In this document: positions 25,395 through 35,389 of the stretch, in pieces | Position numbering within the stretch: the first letter of the stretch is position 1 | Layout: every line of letters starts with the position of its first letter | NCBI GenBank assembly: GCA_002794775.1 | Contig: NBAY01000002.1 | Span: forward strand, 2,108,001-2,172,000 | Source: Porodaedalea pini | Taxonomy: Eukaryota; Basidiomycota; Agaricomycetes; Hymenochaetales; Hymenochaetaceae | Length of the DNA: 64,000 nucleotides | Direction: 5' to 3' | Notes under the pieces: generated by a model | Databases searched by the model: none | Told to the model about the DNA's origin: nothing | What the model saw: only the letters and a program-made list of their open reading frames with translations | Made by a program: the position numbers and the translations under genes

Positions 25395-25750
25395 CAACTA
25401 CGATCTTGACAACCCGGGCACGGAAACTCGCCAGTGAAGACAGTAATCGATACTATTCGTCGAGACGATTCTGAATCTGAAAAGACCTCGAGACGCGATG
25501 CAGAATTGACGGAGATATAGCAGTTGCACTGGTTGCGGCTGGCGGAATGCACGGATCTCCCGGAACCAAAAGCTATTTTCGTAGCTCTACGATGCGGGAT
25601 CGGAATCGTGCAAGAAAAGACAGTGTTCGAAAGCGATTTTCGACGAGATTTAGAATCTGAAGAGAGCTCGGGAAACGGATAAGAACTGAGGGCGATATAG
25701 CGAAAGCAAGATTTGGCCGAAAACGGGACTCGAGACGGAACGGACGGAAC
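25395..25750. repeat. Diverged tandem duplication, about 180 bp unit
   Basis: Two blocks line up with an offset of 180 bp. Each contains a GACAGT...TCG segment (25439 and about 25619), then AATCTGAA, a GAGACG/GAGCTCG stretch, and GA(G/C)GATATAGC. Many substitutions separate the copies. No protein is supported. Confidence 0.45.
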
Positions 25751-26209
25751 GACACTGAACGGCGACGGAGACGAGAACTAAAGACTGGGACTGACTCAGG
25801 GGAAACAAACTTGTATTTTTGAGACATTTACATGAGTGTTTAAATAACCAACAGAGGGTTGAGCCTCTGAGCGGCGTACAAAGGACACAAAGACAGACCG
25901 GAGGCTCTAGCCAAACAACACCAAATAGCCGGAACTCGGAGCCGTAACTCGAGAACATGAGTAATTAAGCTTCGGGAGGCTCGGAACAATACCAGATGTG
26001 ACCCAAAACGGACTTCGGTGGCTCACCGGTGCAGAACCAAGCTGTATGCGTCGAGTTAATACTGCCAAACACTGAAACTGTCCTGAAATGCGTCGGGGAT
26101 ACTTGTAAGACTGTCCTGAGTCGAGTCGAACCTAATAGAGCCGATTCCGAGGCCAGCGGCATCGGGATCTCCACAACGCGACAAACATATCTCCAACAAA
26201 CTCACAAAT
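25750..26209. other. No gene seen
   Basis: Compositionally mixed DNA between the duplicated block and the next ORF fragment. Short minus-strand open frames show no motif. Probably transposon debris. Confidence 0.4.
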
Positions 26210-26479
26210 ATGTCCCATTCTATTTCTTCTCTCGTATCTATGGTATCGTCCCTAACAGAGAAAACTAACAAACTTGAAAAACAGGCACAAAACACTCCTA
26301 AACCCAAAGTATCTTTTCCGACTAATGTTCCCTCAGATCAGAAATATTTACTGGAACCGCTTGGTGCCCATTTCACTCATGACCTACGTTTCCCCCCTCC
26401 CCCCCCCCCCCCCGTGGTCAAACAACGTGTGCCCGCCCCCAAAGGCAGTGTAAAGCCATGCCGATCGTCCCATCACCAC
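26210..26479 (+). pseudogene. Fragment of a transposon-type ORF with coiled coil and poly-proline run
   Basis: The frame from ATG 26210 gives MSHSISSLVSMVSSLTEK followed by TNKLEKQAQNTPKPKVSF and a C homopolymer encoding PPPPPPP. It then runs into the LTR-like sequence at 26480. It may be the 5' part of the LINE ORF1 that resumes near 27411, split by that insertion; this is inferred from order only. Confidence 0.35.
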
Positions 26480-27294
26480 TGATCACTCCAGAAGCACTCG
26501 AGAACTGGTTCCAACGTGTACCGATCAGTACCAGACTGAATCCGATCGGTCCAGTTTTGAATCAGAACCTTGTGATTGCATCAGCAACACGTTCCGGAAC
26601 CTCCAAAAGCATACTGGAACATACCGAAGATCTTATCTGGACAACTAGGGATGCAGTCACATGGAGCATACAGCCAAGATGTGTACTGGACTGTTGTCTG
26701 ATGACGGGAGCCACATACCGATTGGACGATCTGAGTTCTGGTGGAGTACCGGTATGGTCGGACGCGATGCAGACATTTTTCTTCATTATGATTTATGTTT
26801 TTCCTATGTTCTTCTGATTTCTATGCTCTCTATGCGCGCCTCTATGACCTATGACTTTTCCTTTCGACTTCTCTATGTTTCAACTGATATGCACATTATG
26901 CCCATATGGAAATTATTAACTGTAGATAGATCTTTGGACTTGGTATAAATATGCACCTCATGTTGTAGGTAGAAAAAAAGAGTCAGTTCTAATGCAGAGT
27001 CTCCCTCAGATAGGGTAACTTGAGTGCGGTTCATCTTAGTTCTCGTGAACCTCATAGTCATTCCATCTTCGTCTTAGCATCTCGTCTCTCAAAACCGTCT
27101 CTTGTCTCTTACTCCGTAACTCGAACCTCATCACTCGTAGTGATCACATCGTACCAGTGTTGATTACCCGTGTGTACCGACTCCATACCGGTCAAGTATA
27201 GACCCGACAGGAGTTCCCGACTTTAGTTCTCGATATTGATGCATACCGGCGTGTACTGAGGTGTACCGAGGCGTACCGGTACGTCGAGTGATCA
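26480..27294. repeat. LTR-like sequence with TGATCACT/AGTGATCA ends
   Basis: 815 bp bounded by a perfect 8 bp inverted repeat that starts TG and ends CA, and containing a TATAAATA (about 26943) on the plus strand. Both ends carry several GTACCG/TACCGG motifs. Open frames inside are short. These are solo-LTR features, and it interrupts LINE-like coding fragments. No convincing target duplication is seen (left ACCAC, right CACTG), so the call is tentative. Confidence 0.45.
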
Positions 27295-27410
27295 CACTGC
27301 AGTCAACCCCTAACCTCCTAGAGCAACGCGATCATGTCCCCAAAAGGACCGCTGATCCCAGACACCCCTAAGTCAGGATCTACAGCGGATGCACCAATTA
27401 TGCTGCAGCC

Positions 27411-28520
27411 ATGGCCAAAACCCATATCCCAGGTTCCAGCTTCCAAATGGATACTCAAGGAACGATTCATGCGCCGGATGGCTACATGCATTCCGAACAC
27501 AATGCTCCATGCCCAGGTTTATCCACCACCATATATACACCACCCATCCAGTCAGTTAGCATGGACAAAGACAGATATACCACTGTCACGTACGCTAGGG
27601 CTGCCCAGAAAAAACCCAAGCAGATTCCTACCAAAGTCATGAAGACTACTACAGATCACCCTGACGGGGAGGTCACTACTATGCCCATGAATCGTGCTAA
27701 CGGCTCAGTTAATACATGTGTTTGCAATGTCAAACATGTTTATTTCTCTCTCCCTGATAACCTCGCCATTCGTCCTCTTCCCAATTCCATTAAGAACACC
27801 ATCCGTTCTGGCCTCAAAGGCTCTGTAGACTTCAAACATCTCGTCATTCTCAATGTCAAGTATACCTCTAATGGCAACCTTTGCATCTCATTCACTAACA
27901 TCTGTCCCGACTTTGATTCCACTTTCCCTTCCCTTTCGTCTCTCCTTAATTGTGTTATTAATATTAGCAGCGCAAGAGTGTTCACTCCCTCCCCTCAGTT
28001 CAAACTTGTTTTACCGGCTGTGCCAGTATTCAACAAAGACACTAACACCCTCTACACTGAACATGATTTGATGGAGGAACTGACATCCCTTCCCCAGTTT
28101 GCCAAACAGGAATTCCTCTACCCCCCTTGTTTTATGGTGTCTATTGAACGTCTAAACACTCTGGACTTTTGCAATGTCTCTATTATCCTGAAAGACACTA
28201 ATCGCCTAGCATTCGACCATTTCTTTCTCTACAACAATCGCAACCTCCCAGTTTTTGGCGTCATCCGACGTCTTGAAGAGATGCAGGCCCAACCAACTAT
28301 CTCCCAATGCAATAATTGTCATCACTTGGGACACCCTTCAACAAAATGCTGCTCAGTTGCACGCTGTGCTATCTGCTCTGAGCCACATTGAACCGCTGTA
28401 CACATCGCCAAATGTGCCCCTTGCACCGCCACTAACAACCTCGCATGCCAGCACTTCACACATTGTATTAACTGTCAAGGTGACCATAACGCCAGGTCTT
28501 CTGCCTGCCCAGCTCGTTGA
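27411..28520 (+). pseudogene. LINE (non-LTR retrotransposon) ORF1, CCHC zinc knuckles, one in-frame stop
   Basis: Gag-like nucleic-acid-binding ORF. Typical marks are DRYTTVTYARAAQKKPKQIP near the N-terminus and three Cys/His knuckles at the C-terminus: CNNCHHLGHPSTKC, CAICSEPH...TAVHIAKC, and CINCQGDHNARSSAC. A TGA at 28389-28391 breaks the second knuckle, after which the same frame continues to a TGA at 28518-28520. An Arg codon CGA is expected at that position, so the stop is explained by one C-to-T change at CpG. The endonuclease ORF2 begins 22 bp downstream, the normal LINE order. Confidence 0.8.
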
Positions 28521-28541
28521 AATTACTGACCTCCTTTTTAA

Positions 28542-28887
28542 ATGATCACATCGCTTTCTATCCTCTCTTTGAATGTCCGTCATTCCAAACTTACTACTGA
28601 CCTTCTTTTCAAGTCTCTCTTTCAATGTGGCAGCCTATGCCCTGATATTATTTGTTTACAAGAGATCCCTACCATTTCCACTATTATTCCCTCCAAATCG
28701 TCTCCATTAGGAGAACCACAATTTGCCACCTGCAATTCTGATCCTTTCATTTGCATACTTCCCCCTTCATCCCTTTCTATTCAACCCAGTTGTGCAACTT
28801 TCCTCCACCCACGCTGTAGATCCTGTGTATGGGTTGTTTAGGACCAGTAGTTCATTTGGGGATGTGTTTCCGTTGAGTTTTGCAGTA
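28542..28887 (+). pseudogene. LINE ORF2, truncated apurinic-like endonuclease
   Basis: ATG 28542 begins ITSLSILSLNVRHSKLTT, and DIICLQEIP follows: the first two motifs of the exonuclease-endonuclease-phosphatase domain of Tad/L1-type elements (Asn and the catalytic Glu). The frame stops at about 28841; a one-base shift continues as DPVYGLFRTSSSFGDVFPL up to the LTR of element A at 28888. Everything downstream, including the reverse transcriptase, is missing, and it does not visibly resume on the far side of element A at 49563. Confidence 0.78.
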
Positions 28888-29119
28888 TGTTAGGCAGGAG
28901 TCCGGGAGACGACTCGGACTGGGCAGGCCTCGGCTGACTGTCATCTGGGACATACTATACTCGAGCGTAGACTCAGGATACGTTTACTCAGGCTAGGTCG
29001 TCGCAGAGGTAAGAGGATTAATACAAGTCTAAACTAATACAGGGGGGACGAGTCTCACCTAGGTCGTCGCGGAGGTAAGAGAAAAAGCAGAACAAGGAGT
29101 TCATGCAATTCCTCAGACC

Positions 29120-29768
29120 TATCATGACCCATGACACATCAAACAATTATAATTAGCGTCTCACTTCTACAGCAAAGAGAGACAGGTTCTCAGTATCTCA
29201 CTTATCATTAGCAAAGGGAGACAACATCTCAGCATCTTACTTATCACAGCAAAGGGAGACAACATCTCAGTATTTCACTGATCACAGCAAAGGGAGACAA
29301 CATCTCAGTGACCCATCTACATCATTGAGAGATAGTATCTCAAGTGCCACATTGCTGTAGCAATGAGAGATACCACCTCATCAGTTTATTTCTGGATTAC
29401 TTACTTTGCTACTTGGTTTCCTATAAGTAGTCTGTGTATTTAAGGGCAGCCTCCCAGAGCCCCAGACCCTCAGAATTGTTAACTAGTTATCTCCTGCTTA
29501 TAAGTGCCTATCTCAGCCTATAACTCTTGGATCAAGAACTGGTACTATATTTGTCAAGACATCTTTGGAGTACTATACTTGCTAGTATCTCCTAAGTACC
29601 TCAGTTCTACATCCAGAGTCAAAGCACAGAAGACAGCTCTTATCCTGTCAGGTCTTTCTAGAAGACCATTCAAGATCTTATCTCCTTACTACTACTCTGT
29701 CATCAGACTTAGGGTATTGTTATCTGCATTGGTTTACTAATCTATTCTTTATAGGTAGGATCACAACA
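29120..29768 (+). repeat. 5' LTR of element B
   Basis: 649 bp. Four near-identical 38-39 bp tandem units (each containing AGCAAAGGGAGACAACATCT or a close variant) start at 29171, 29210, 29248 and 29286, in the U3 part. A TATTTAAG (29437-29444) precedes the predicted transcript start at 29472 by 35 nt. Terminal dinucleotide is TA rather than TG. Confidence 0.95.
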
Positions 29769-29770
29769 GC

Positions 29771-29781
29771 TTAACAATTCT
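29771..29781 (+). promoter_or_regulatory. Primer-binding site of element B (self-priming type)
   Basis: TTAACAATTCT, two bases inside the 5' LTR, is perfectly complementary over 11 nt to AGAATTGTTAA at 29472-29482, 35 nt after the TATA-like box. The pairing stops at both ends after 11 nt. No tRNA-type TGG primer site is seen. Confidence 0.75.
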
Positions 29782-29820
29782 AAACTGTGTCTTTGACTCA
29801 GTTGGTACCAACACTTACAA

Positions 29821-31638
29821 ATGTCACATCTCAAGAATTTAGTTTCAGATAGTAGAACTACTCGTTCTCAGTCTAAGGCTATGTCTCAACAATCACCTGC
29901 TGGTCAGGAATCACCATCCCAAGGTTCAGGAACCCAGGATAGTCGCAATACAACCACTAGAAGGAAGGGTAAAGAAAAGGAACCTACCCAAGATCTAAAT
30001 CCTCTAGTAGACCAAGTCTATGAAAGAGTGAGCCAAGTATTTGACTCACACTTTGTGGACATCCACAATCAGTTGGGATACACTAAGGAAAAGTTACTCT
30101 TTGTGGAAGGAGAGCTGAAACAATTGAATCAGGAAATTAGGCAATCTGTTCAGAAAATGGATTTGATTGTGCAACTGCTGGATCAGAAGCACAAATCATC
30201 TTCTAGCCCAATCCCTGGAGATCAGGAGTCAAGTGATGTTTTTGAACCTGCTTCATCAAGACTAGGAACCAACCCAGATCTTGAACAAGAAGGAGACCTA
30301 TATTATCAATTCTCTCCTGTAGATGAGCCAGAATCTATCACTCCAAGACAATTTTCAATCCACAGTTTATCTCAGCAGTCACAAAGAACACACTCTTCTT
30401 TAGGAAATAGGCAACTTCCTCCTCACATGGACCCAAACTCTGGACTCAAAAGGTCTCACTCTGAGAACTCTGACATTCAAGAATTGACTAGAACTATGAA
30501 AGAGTTTCTTAGGCAAGCATCAACAGGTAGAGATGGACCAATGATCCCTCAAATTAGAGCAAATGTTCCCTCATCTATGGAACTGTCCAGAGAAAAGGCT
30601 ATTGATGTCAAAGAACCAGATATCTTTACTGGCAGAGATTCAAACAAATTGAAGAAATTCTTAACTCAACTTCAAGTTGTCTTTTCTGCCAAGCCTCATA
30701 CCTATGCCAAAGATTCAGACAAAGTTTGGTATGCAATTTCACATACCTCTGACATTGCTCACAAACATTTTGAGAATGGGATCATGAGTGTGGCTAAGGG
30801 TGTCTCACAACCAAGCTATATGCGCTCTTATGCTGATTTTGTGAATCAACTAGAGCAATTCTTTTCTGAATCTGATCAAGAAAGGATTGCTGAAGATGAA
30901 ATCAGACAACTCAAAATGTTATCAGGGCAAAGGGTAGCAAGATACATCATTGACTTTACAGAGCTAGCTCAACAGACAGAATGGAATGACAGTGCACTAA
31001 CAGCACAGTTCTATGCAGGTCTTACAGAGTCTCTTAAGGATGCTATCAGCAAGTATCTAACTGGAAGACCCAAGTCATTGGAAAAACTAAAGGCTCTAGC
31101 TCTCAAAATTGATCATAGAATGGCTGAGTATGAAAGGGAAAAGAAGATTAATAAATATTCCTCATATAGATCTGACAGTCAAGCTATTGGCAAGAAAACT
31201 TTAGAAAATCAATCTAATCTTCAGCAACCAAAAGGCAATTTACCAAACACTAATCTAAAGCCTCAGAACCCTGCTCAATCACTTTCAAAAGTCTTAAACC
31301 CTGATGGTACTTTGAGACAAAATGAAAGAGAGCGTAGGCTTGCTCAAGGATTATGTGTATATTGTGGTTCCCCTAATCATGCTCTGCAAAACTGCCCTAA
31401 GAACCCTAGAAAACCACAAAAGACATCTCAAGTCAGGGCAGCAATCACAGACAATTCCTCTCAAGCTTCTCAAGAGCAGCAGTTCTTCTCAGATGTTGAA
31501 GAATTTAATGAGGAAATCTCTGACTTGCCTTCAGAAGAAGAGGATTTAGAAGAGATAGATGAAGAAATTGCTAACTCATCTGAGTTTTCTCCAGAATTCT
31601 CAGTTGATCAGGAAAACTTCTCAGCAGGCCTATCATAG
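29821..31638 (+). CDS. gag: gag of element B
   Basis: 605-aa capsid/nucleocapsid polyprotein of the retrotransposon. It has a Gln/Ser-rich N-terminus with a coiled-coil stretch (about residues 60-125), the retrotransposon gag domain (about 255-420, with DIFTGRDSNKLKKFLTQLQ), a CCHC zinc knuckle (LCVYCGSPNHALQNCP, about 510-525) and an acidic tail. Arginine is encoded almost only by AGA/AGG. A GGAAAAC heptamer at 31611-31617 lies in register for -1 slippage into pol; the stop follows at 31636-31638. Confidence 0.95.
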   Translation: MSHLKNLVSDSRTTRSQSKAMSQQSPAGQESPSQGSGTQDSRNTTTRRKGKEKEPTQDLNPLVDQVYERVSQVFDSHFVDIHNQLGYTKEKLLFVEGELKQLNQEIRQSVQKMDLIVQLLDQKHKSSSSPIPGDQESSDVFEPASSRLGTNPDLEQEGDLYYQFSPVDEPESITPRQFSIHSLSQQSQRTHSSLGNRQLPPHMDPNSGLKRSHSENSDIQELTRTMKEFLRQASTGRDGPMIPQIRANVPSSMELSREKAIDVKEPDIFTGRDSNKLKKFLTQLQVVFSAKPHTYAKDSDKVWYAISHTSDIAHKHFENGIMSVAKGVSQPSYMRSYADFVNQLEQFFSESDQERIAEDEIRQLKMLSGQRVARYIIDFTELAQQTEWNDSALTAQFYAGLTESLKDAISKYLTGRPKSLEKLKALALKIDHRMAEYEREKKINKYSSYRSDSQAIGKKTLENQSNLQQPKGNLPNTNLKPQNPAQSLSKVLNPDGTLRQNERERRLAQGLCVYCGSPNHALQNCPKNPRKPQKTSQVRAAITDNSSQASQEQQFFSDVEEFNEEISDLPSEEEDLEEIDEEIANSSEFSPEFSVDQENFSAGLS

Positions 31639-33833
31639 ATGAAGCATGGAGTAGAACCTGCTATACTAAGACCAACCATGCAACTATACCCAAAGCTCAA
31701 CTTTCTGCAACTTCACTAAGAAAATCAAAAAACCAACTAATCTTACAAGTCTCTGTTCCATCTATCAACTCAGCACCTATACCCACTCTCATAGACTCTG
31801 GTGCAACCAATAATTTTATTGATTCTGAATTTGTCAAAACAAACAAAATCCAAACCACCACTTTATCTAGACCTATCAATCTATATTTATTTGATGGAAG
31901 CCCAGCAGCTGAAGGGCCAGTCAAGTCAACTGTCACCTTAGAAATTTTACTCCCTCAACAGATAAAACAAAAAATCACTTTTTTGGTCACTCATTTGGAC
32001 TCAACTTATCAAATGGTACTTGGATATAGATGGCTAAAGGACAACAATCCTGCAATTGACTGGAAAGCCAGGAGCATAGAATTGAAGCCTATCCTAGAGA
32101 CTTCTACCTCAACTATATCTCCAGACATTGACATTCTAGACTCACAAGATTTTTCAGCACTTGTGCAGGAAGAGCAACTTCCTGTCTTTATCTGTCAAAT
32201 CACACCAGAAGGAGTTAAGCTTCATGGAAGTACTGTCTCTCAAAGTGCTTCACTTGAAGAGGAAGAAATAAAGACAAAACTACCTCACTGGTACTGGGAG
32301 TATGTTGATGTTTTTAAAGAGTCTAAAGCTGCCAAGTTACCACCACACAGAACCTATGACCACAAAATTGACCTTTTGGAAGGTGAAAAAACACCCTTTG
32401 GACCTGTCTACAGCATGTCAGAAACAGAACTCAAAGCATTAAGAGAGTACATTGATGACAACTTAGCCAAAGGATTTATTAGGCCTTCCTCATCACCATG
32501 TGGATCACCAATTCTTTTTGTCAAGAAAAAGGATGGTTCTCTGAGACTCTGTGTTGATTATAGAGCACTCAACAAAGTCACTGTCAAGGACAAATATCCT
32601 TTACCACTTATTGTAGATCTACTGGATAGACTACGTAAGGCCAAATTCTTCACAAAATTGGATCTCAGAGCTGGTTATAATCAAATCAGAATCAGAGAAG
32701 GAGATGAATGGAAAACTGCTTTTAGGACTCGCTATGGTAGTTTTGAATACTTGGTAATGCCATTTGGCCTTTCCAATGCCCCTGCAACTTTTCAACACTT
32801 CATGAATGATACATTCCATGAAATGATTGACTATTTTCTGATTCTCTACTTGGATGATCTTCTAACTTTTGATGAGACTTTAGAAGGTCATATCAAGCAT
32901 GTGTGTCAAGTACTACAAAGACTTAGAGAAAAGGGACTGTATGCCAAGATTGAAAAGTGCTCTTTTCATCAAGATTCCACAGAATATCTTGGTTACATTA
33001 TCTCACAGAAAGGACTTACCATGGATCCTCAGAAAATAGAAACTATTGCCAAATGGCCTACTCCTTCATCTCTCAAAGAGGTTCAATCCTTTCTTGGATT
33101 TGCAAACTTTTATAGGCGCTTTATCTTCAAGTTCTCAGATATTGCCAAACCTCTCATTTCTCTCACTAGAAAAGACAAGAAATTTTCCTGGGATCAAGCA
33201 ACTCAAGAAGCCTTTGACATTCTCAAAAATGCCTTTATCACTGGACCAGTATTAGCTCATTTTCAACCAGAACTGCCAATTATTGTTGAAACTGATGCTT
33301 CAGACTATGCAATTGCAGCTATACTCTCTCAAGTTAATGACAAGAATGAACAGCACCCTGTGGCCTTTTATTCAAGATCAATGCAACCAGCTGAATTAAA
33401 CTATGAAATTCATGACAAAGAGTTGCTAGCCATCTTAGTGGCTTTCAAACACTGGAGAGCATACTTGAAAGGAGCTGCATTTACTATTCAAGTGATTACT
33501 GATCATAAGGCTCTAGAGTATTTTCAAACCACCACACAATTGACAAGAAGACAGGCTAGATGGTCAGAATATCTCTCTAGTTTTGACTTTAAAATCTATT
33601 ACAGGCCTGGCAAACAAGGTGGTAAACCAGATGCTTTAACCAGGAGAGGTGATGTCTATCCTAAAGGGGGGGAGGGCACTTATGCCATAGCAAATCCACA
33701 TAATCTAAAGACAATCTTCAAGTCAGGGCAATTGCTAGAACTACTCAAAGCTACCAAATTACTAGGTTCCAGACTTAGAACAAATTTTCTCATTGATTTG
33801 GAAGCTCTTAGGAAAGATATTCTAGATGAATAA
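31608..33833 (+). CDS. pol: Protease, reverse transcriptase and RNase H of element B
   Basis: The frame is open from 31608, in the -1 frame relative to gag, and has no own early ATG, so it is probably made by frameshifting. Protease: PTLIDSGATNNFID. RT: SPILFVKKKDGSLRLCVDYR, KTAFRTRYGSFEYLVMPFGL and the catalytic ILYLDDLL. RNase H: PIIVETDASDYAIAAILSQ and EIHDKELLAI. The frame stops at TAA 33831-33833, before the integrase, which continues in another frame from 33830. The break is therefore one base and probably a mutation. Confidence 0.94.
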   Translation, partial: SGKLLSRPIIDEAWSRTCYTKTNHATIPKAQLSATSLRKSKNQLILQVSVPSINSAPIPTLIDSGATNNFIDSEFVKTNKIQTTTLSRPINLYLFDGSPAAEGPVKSTVTLEILLPQQIKQKITFLVTHLDSTYQMVLGYRWLKDNNPAIDWKARSIELKPILETSTSTISPDIDILDSQDFSALVQEEQLPVFICQITPEGVKLHGSTVSQSASLEEEEIKTKLPHWYWEYVDVFKESKAAKLPPHRTYDHKIDLLEGEKTPFGPVYSMSETELKALREYIDDNLAKGFIRPSSSPCGSPILFVKKKDGSLRLCVDYRALNKVTVKDKYPLPLIVDLLDRLRKAKFFTKLDLRAGYNQIRIREGDEWKTAFRTRYGSFEYLVMPFGLSNAPATFQHFMNDTFHEMIDYFLILYLDDLLTFDETLEGHIKHVCQVLQRLREKGLYAKIEKCSFHQDSTEYLGYIISQKGLTMDPQKIETIAKWPTPSSLKEVQSFLGFANFYRRFIFKFSDIAKPLISLTRKDKKFSWDQATQEAFDILKNAFITGPVLAHFQPELPIIVETDASDYAIAAILSQVNDKNEQHPVAFYSRSMQPAELNYEIHDKELLAILVAFKHWRAYLKGAAFTIQVITDHKALEYFQTTTQLTRRQARWSEYLSSFDFKIYYRPGKQGGKPDALTRRGDVYPKGGEGTYAIANPHNLKTIFKSGQLLELLKATKLLGSRLRTNFLIDLEALRKDILDE

Positions 33834-35065
33834 AGCAAGACTCAAATGCACAATCCAAGATAAAGAATATCCAGTCACTAAAAGGATTAGGCTATAGTAT
33901 GTCAGAAGGAGGATACTTGCTATTTAAAGGAAGAGTCTATGTCCCAGAATATAAGGATCTCAGGTTAAGAGTTTTGAAGGAAAAGCATGATCATCCTACA
34001 GCTGGTCACTTTGGTATTGCTAAAACCTTACAGTTGGTTTACAGAGAATATTTCTGGCCAGGAATGAAAAAGTTTGTAGAAGAATTTTGCAAAACCTGTC
34101 AAGACTGCCCAAGAGCTAAAACTCCAAGACATAAACCCTATGGTTTATTACAGCAACTTCCTATACCAGAAAGACCATGGTCATCAATCTCAATGGACTT
34201 CATAGAGCAGCTTCCTGAATCAGAAGGTTTTACTACAATTCTGGTGATAGTAGACAGACTTACCAAGATGGCCTTATTCATACCAACTACTGATGGTATT
34301 AATGCTCAAGAACTGGCAAGACTATTCTTACTTCATGTGTTTTCTAAACATGGAGTTCCTTTGGATATTGTTTCTGACAGAGGATCTGAATTCACTTCTA
34401 GATTCTGGAAATCTCTAAGTGCACTTCTTAGTATCAAGTTGAAATTCTCAACAGCCTATCATCCTCAAACTGATGGTCAAACAGAAAGAACCAATCAAAT
34501 TCTGGAACAATACCTCAGGATTCACTGCAACTATCAACAAAACAATTGGTCTTCACTCTTACCAATAGCAGAATTTGCATATAATAATGCATCTCACTCA
34601 GCAACTCAAGTAACACCCTTCTTTGCTAACAAGGGGTATCATCCCATGATTCAGCCTGACCTCACTGCAGAATCCTACTCTACTGCAGCCTCTAGCTTTG
34701 TCAAAGACTTATCAGACTTACATCTCTATCTGCAGGAACAACTTAGAATTGCTCAAAAACAATACCAGCAACCTGCAGATCAGAAGAGAATGCCAAGTCC
34801 TGAATTCCAGATTGGAGATAAGGTTTATTTGTCAACAAGGAACATAAAAACAACTCGTCCTACAAAGAAGCTAGATTGGAAACAAATTGGACCATTTGAA
34901 ATTCTGCAAAAGATTTCAGCAAATGCTTATAAACTCAAGTTACCTGCATCAATGAGGACATTGCATAATGTCTTTCATATATCTCTATTAGAACCTGCAA
35001 AACAAAACAGGATTCCTTCAAGATCCACCTCCACCTATAGAGATTCAAGGACATCAGGAGCATGA
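33830..35065 (+). CDS. Integrase of element B (separate frame)
   Basis: First ATG at 33899, but the frame is open from 33830 right behind the RNase H stop. It contains the HHCC finger (KHDHPTAGHFGIAKT...CKTCQDC), the D,D-35-E core with SMDFIEQLPESEGFTTILVI, VSDRGSEFTSRFWKSL and STAYHPQTDGQTERTNQIL, and the GPY/F-like GPFEILQKISANAYKL. It ends prematurely at TGA 35063-35065, because a one-base shift near 35025 moves the chromodomain to another frame. Confidence 0.93.
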   Translation: MKQDSNAQSKIKNIQSLKGLGYSMSEGGYLLFKGRVYVPEYKDLRLRVLKEKHDHPTAGHFGIAKTLQLVYREYFWPGMKKFVEEFCKTCQDCPRAKTPRHKPYGLLQQLPIPERPWSSISMDFIEQLPESEGFTTILVIVDRLTKMALFIPTTDGINAQELARLFLLHVFSKHGVPLDIVSDRGSEFTSRFWKSLSALLSIKLKFSTAYHPQTDGQTERTNQILEQYLRIHCNYQQNNWSSLLPIAEFAYNNASHSATQVTPFFANKGYHPMIQPDLTAESYSTAASSFVKDLSDLHLYLQEQLRIAQKQYQQPADQKRMPSPEFQIGDKVYLSTRNIKTTRPTKKLDWKQIGPFEILQKISANAYKLKLPASMRTLHNVFHISLLEPAKQNRIPSRSTSTYRDSRTSGA

Positions 35066-35267
35066 AGTCGCTGAAATTGTAGACTCAAAACTTAATAGGT
35101 GCTTCAAACCTGCAGCTGTCTTTTACAAGGTCAGATGGCTAGGCTATGAAGGCGCTCAAGAAGAGTACACATGGGAAGCAGCAGAAAATGTTATCAATGC
35201 GCATGAATTGGTTCAAGAATTTCATCAAGTGAACCCTACAAAACCCAGATCTCCACTCTTTAAATAA
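35026..35267 (+). pseudogene. Chromodomain of element B, out of frame with integrase
   Basis: From about 35026 the frame reads PPPPIEIQGHQEHEVAEIVD and then KVRWLGYEGAQEEYTWEAAE, a chromodomain with its aromatic and acidic signature, ending at TAA 35265-35267. In related elements it is fused directly to the integrase. It would target integration to marked chromatin if expressed. There is no start codon of its own that explains translation. Confidence 0.85.
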
Positions 35268-35389
35268 CTCTACCAACTAAAAACAAGACCAACTCTGAAG
35301 ATGTTCCTTCAAGTATTAGCATCCTATACAATTCACTCATTAATATTATTTATTTAAGGAACCTTGACTAAATGCGGCTCACCTTGTCC

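Noticed and set aside
29504..29740. 78-codon frame in the 5' LTR of element B (repeated at 36351-36587)
   Set aside because: It lies in the R-U5 part of an LTR and is identical only because the LTRs are; no protein features.
29769..29820. Possible tRNA primer site (TTGGTACCAAC) in element B
   Set aside because: It is not adjacent to the LTR; the 11-nt self-primer match at 29771-29781 explains the position better.
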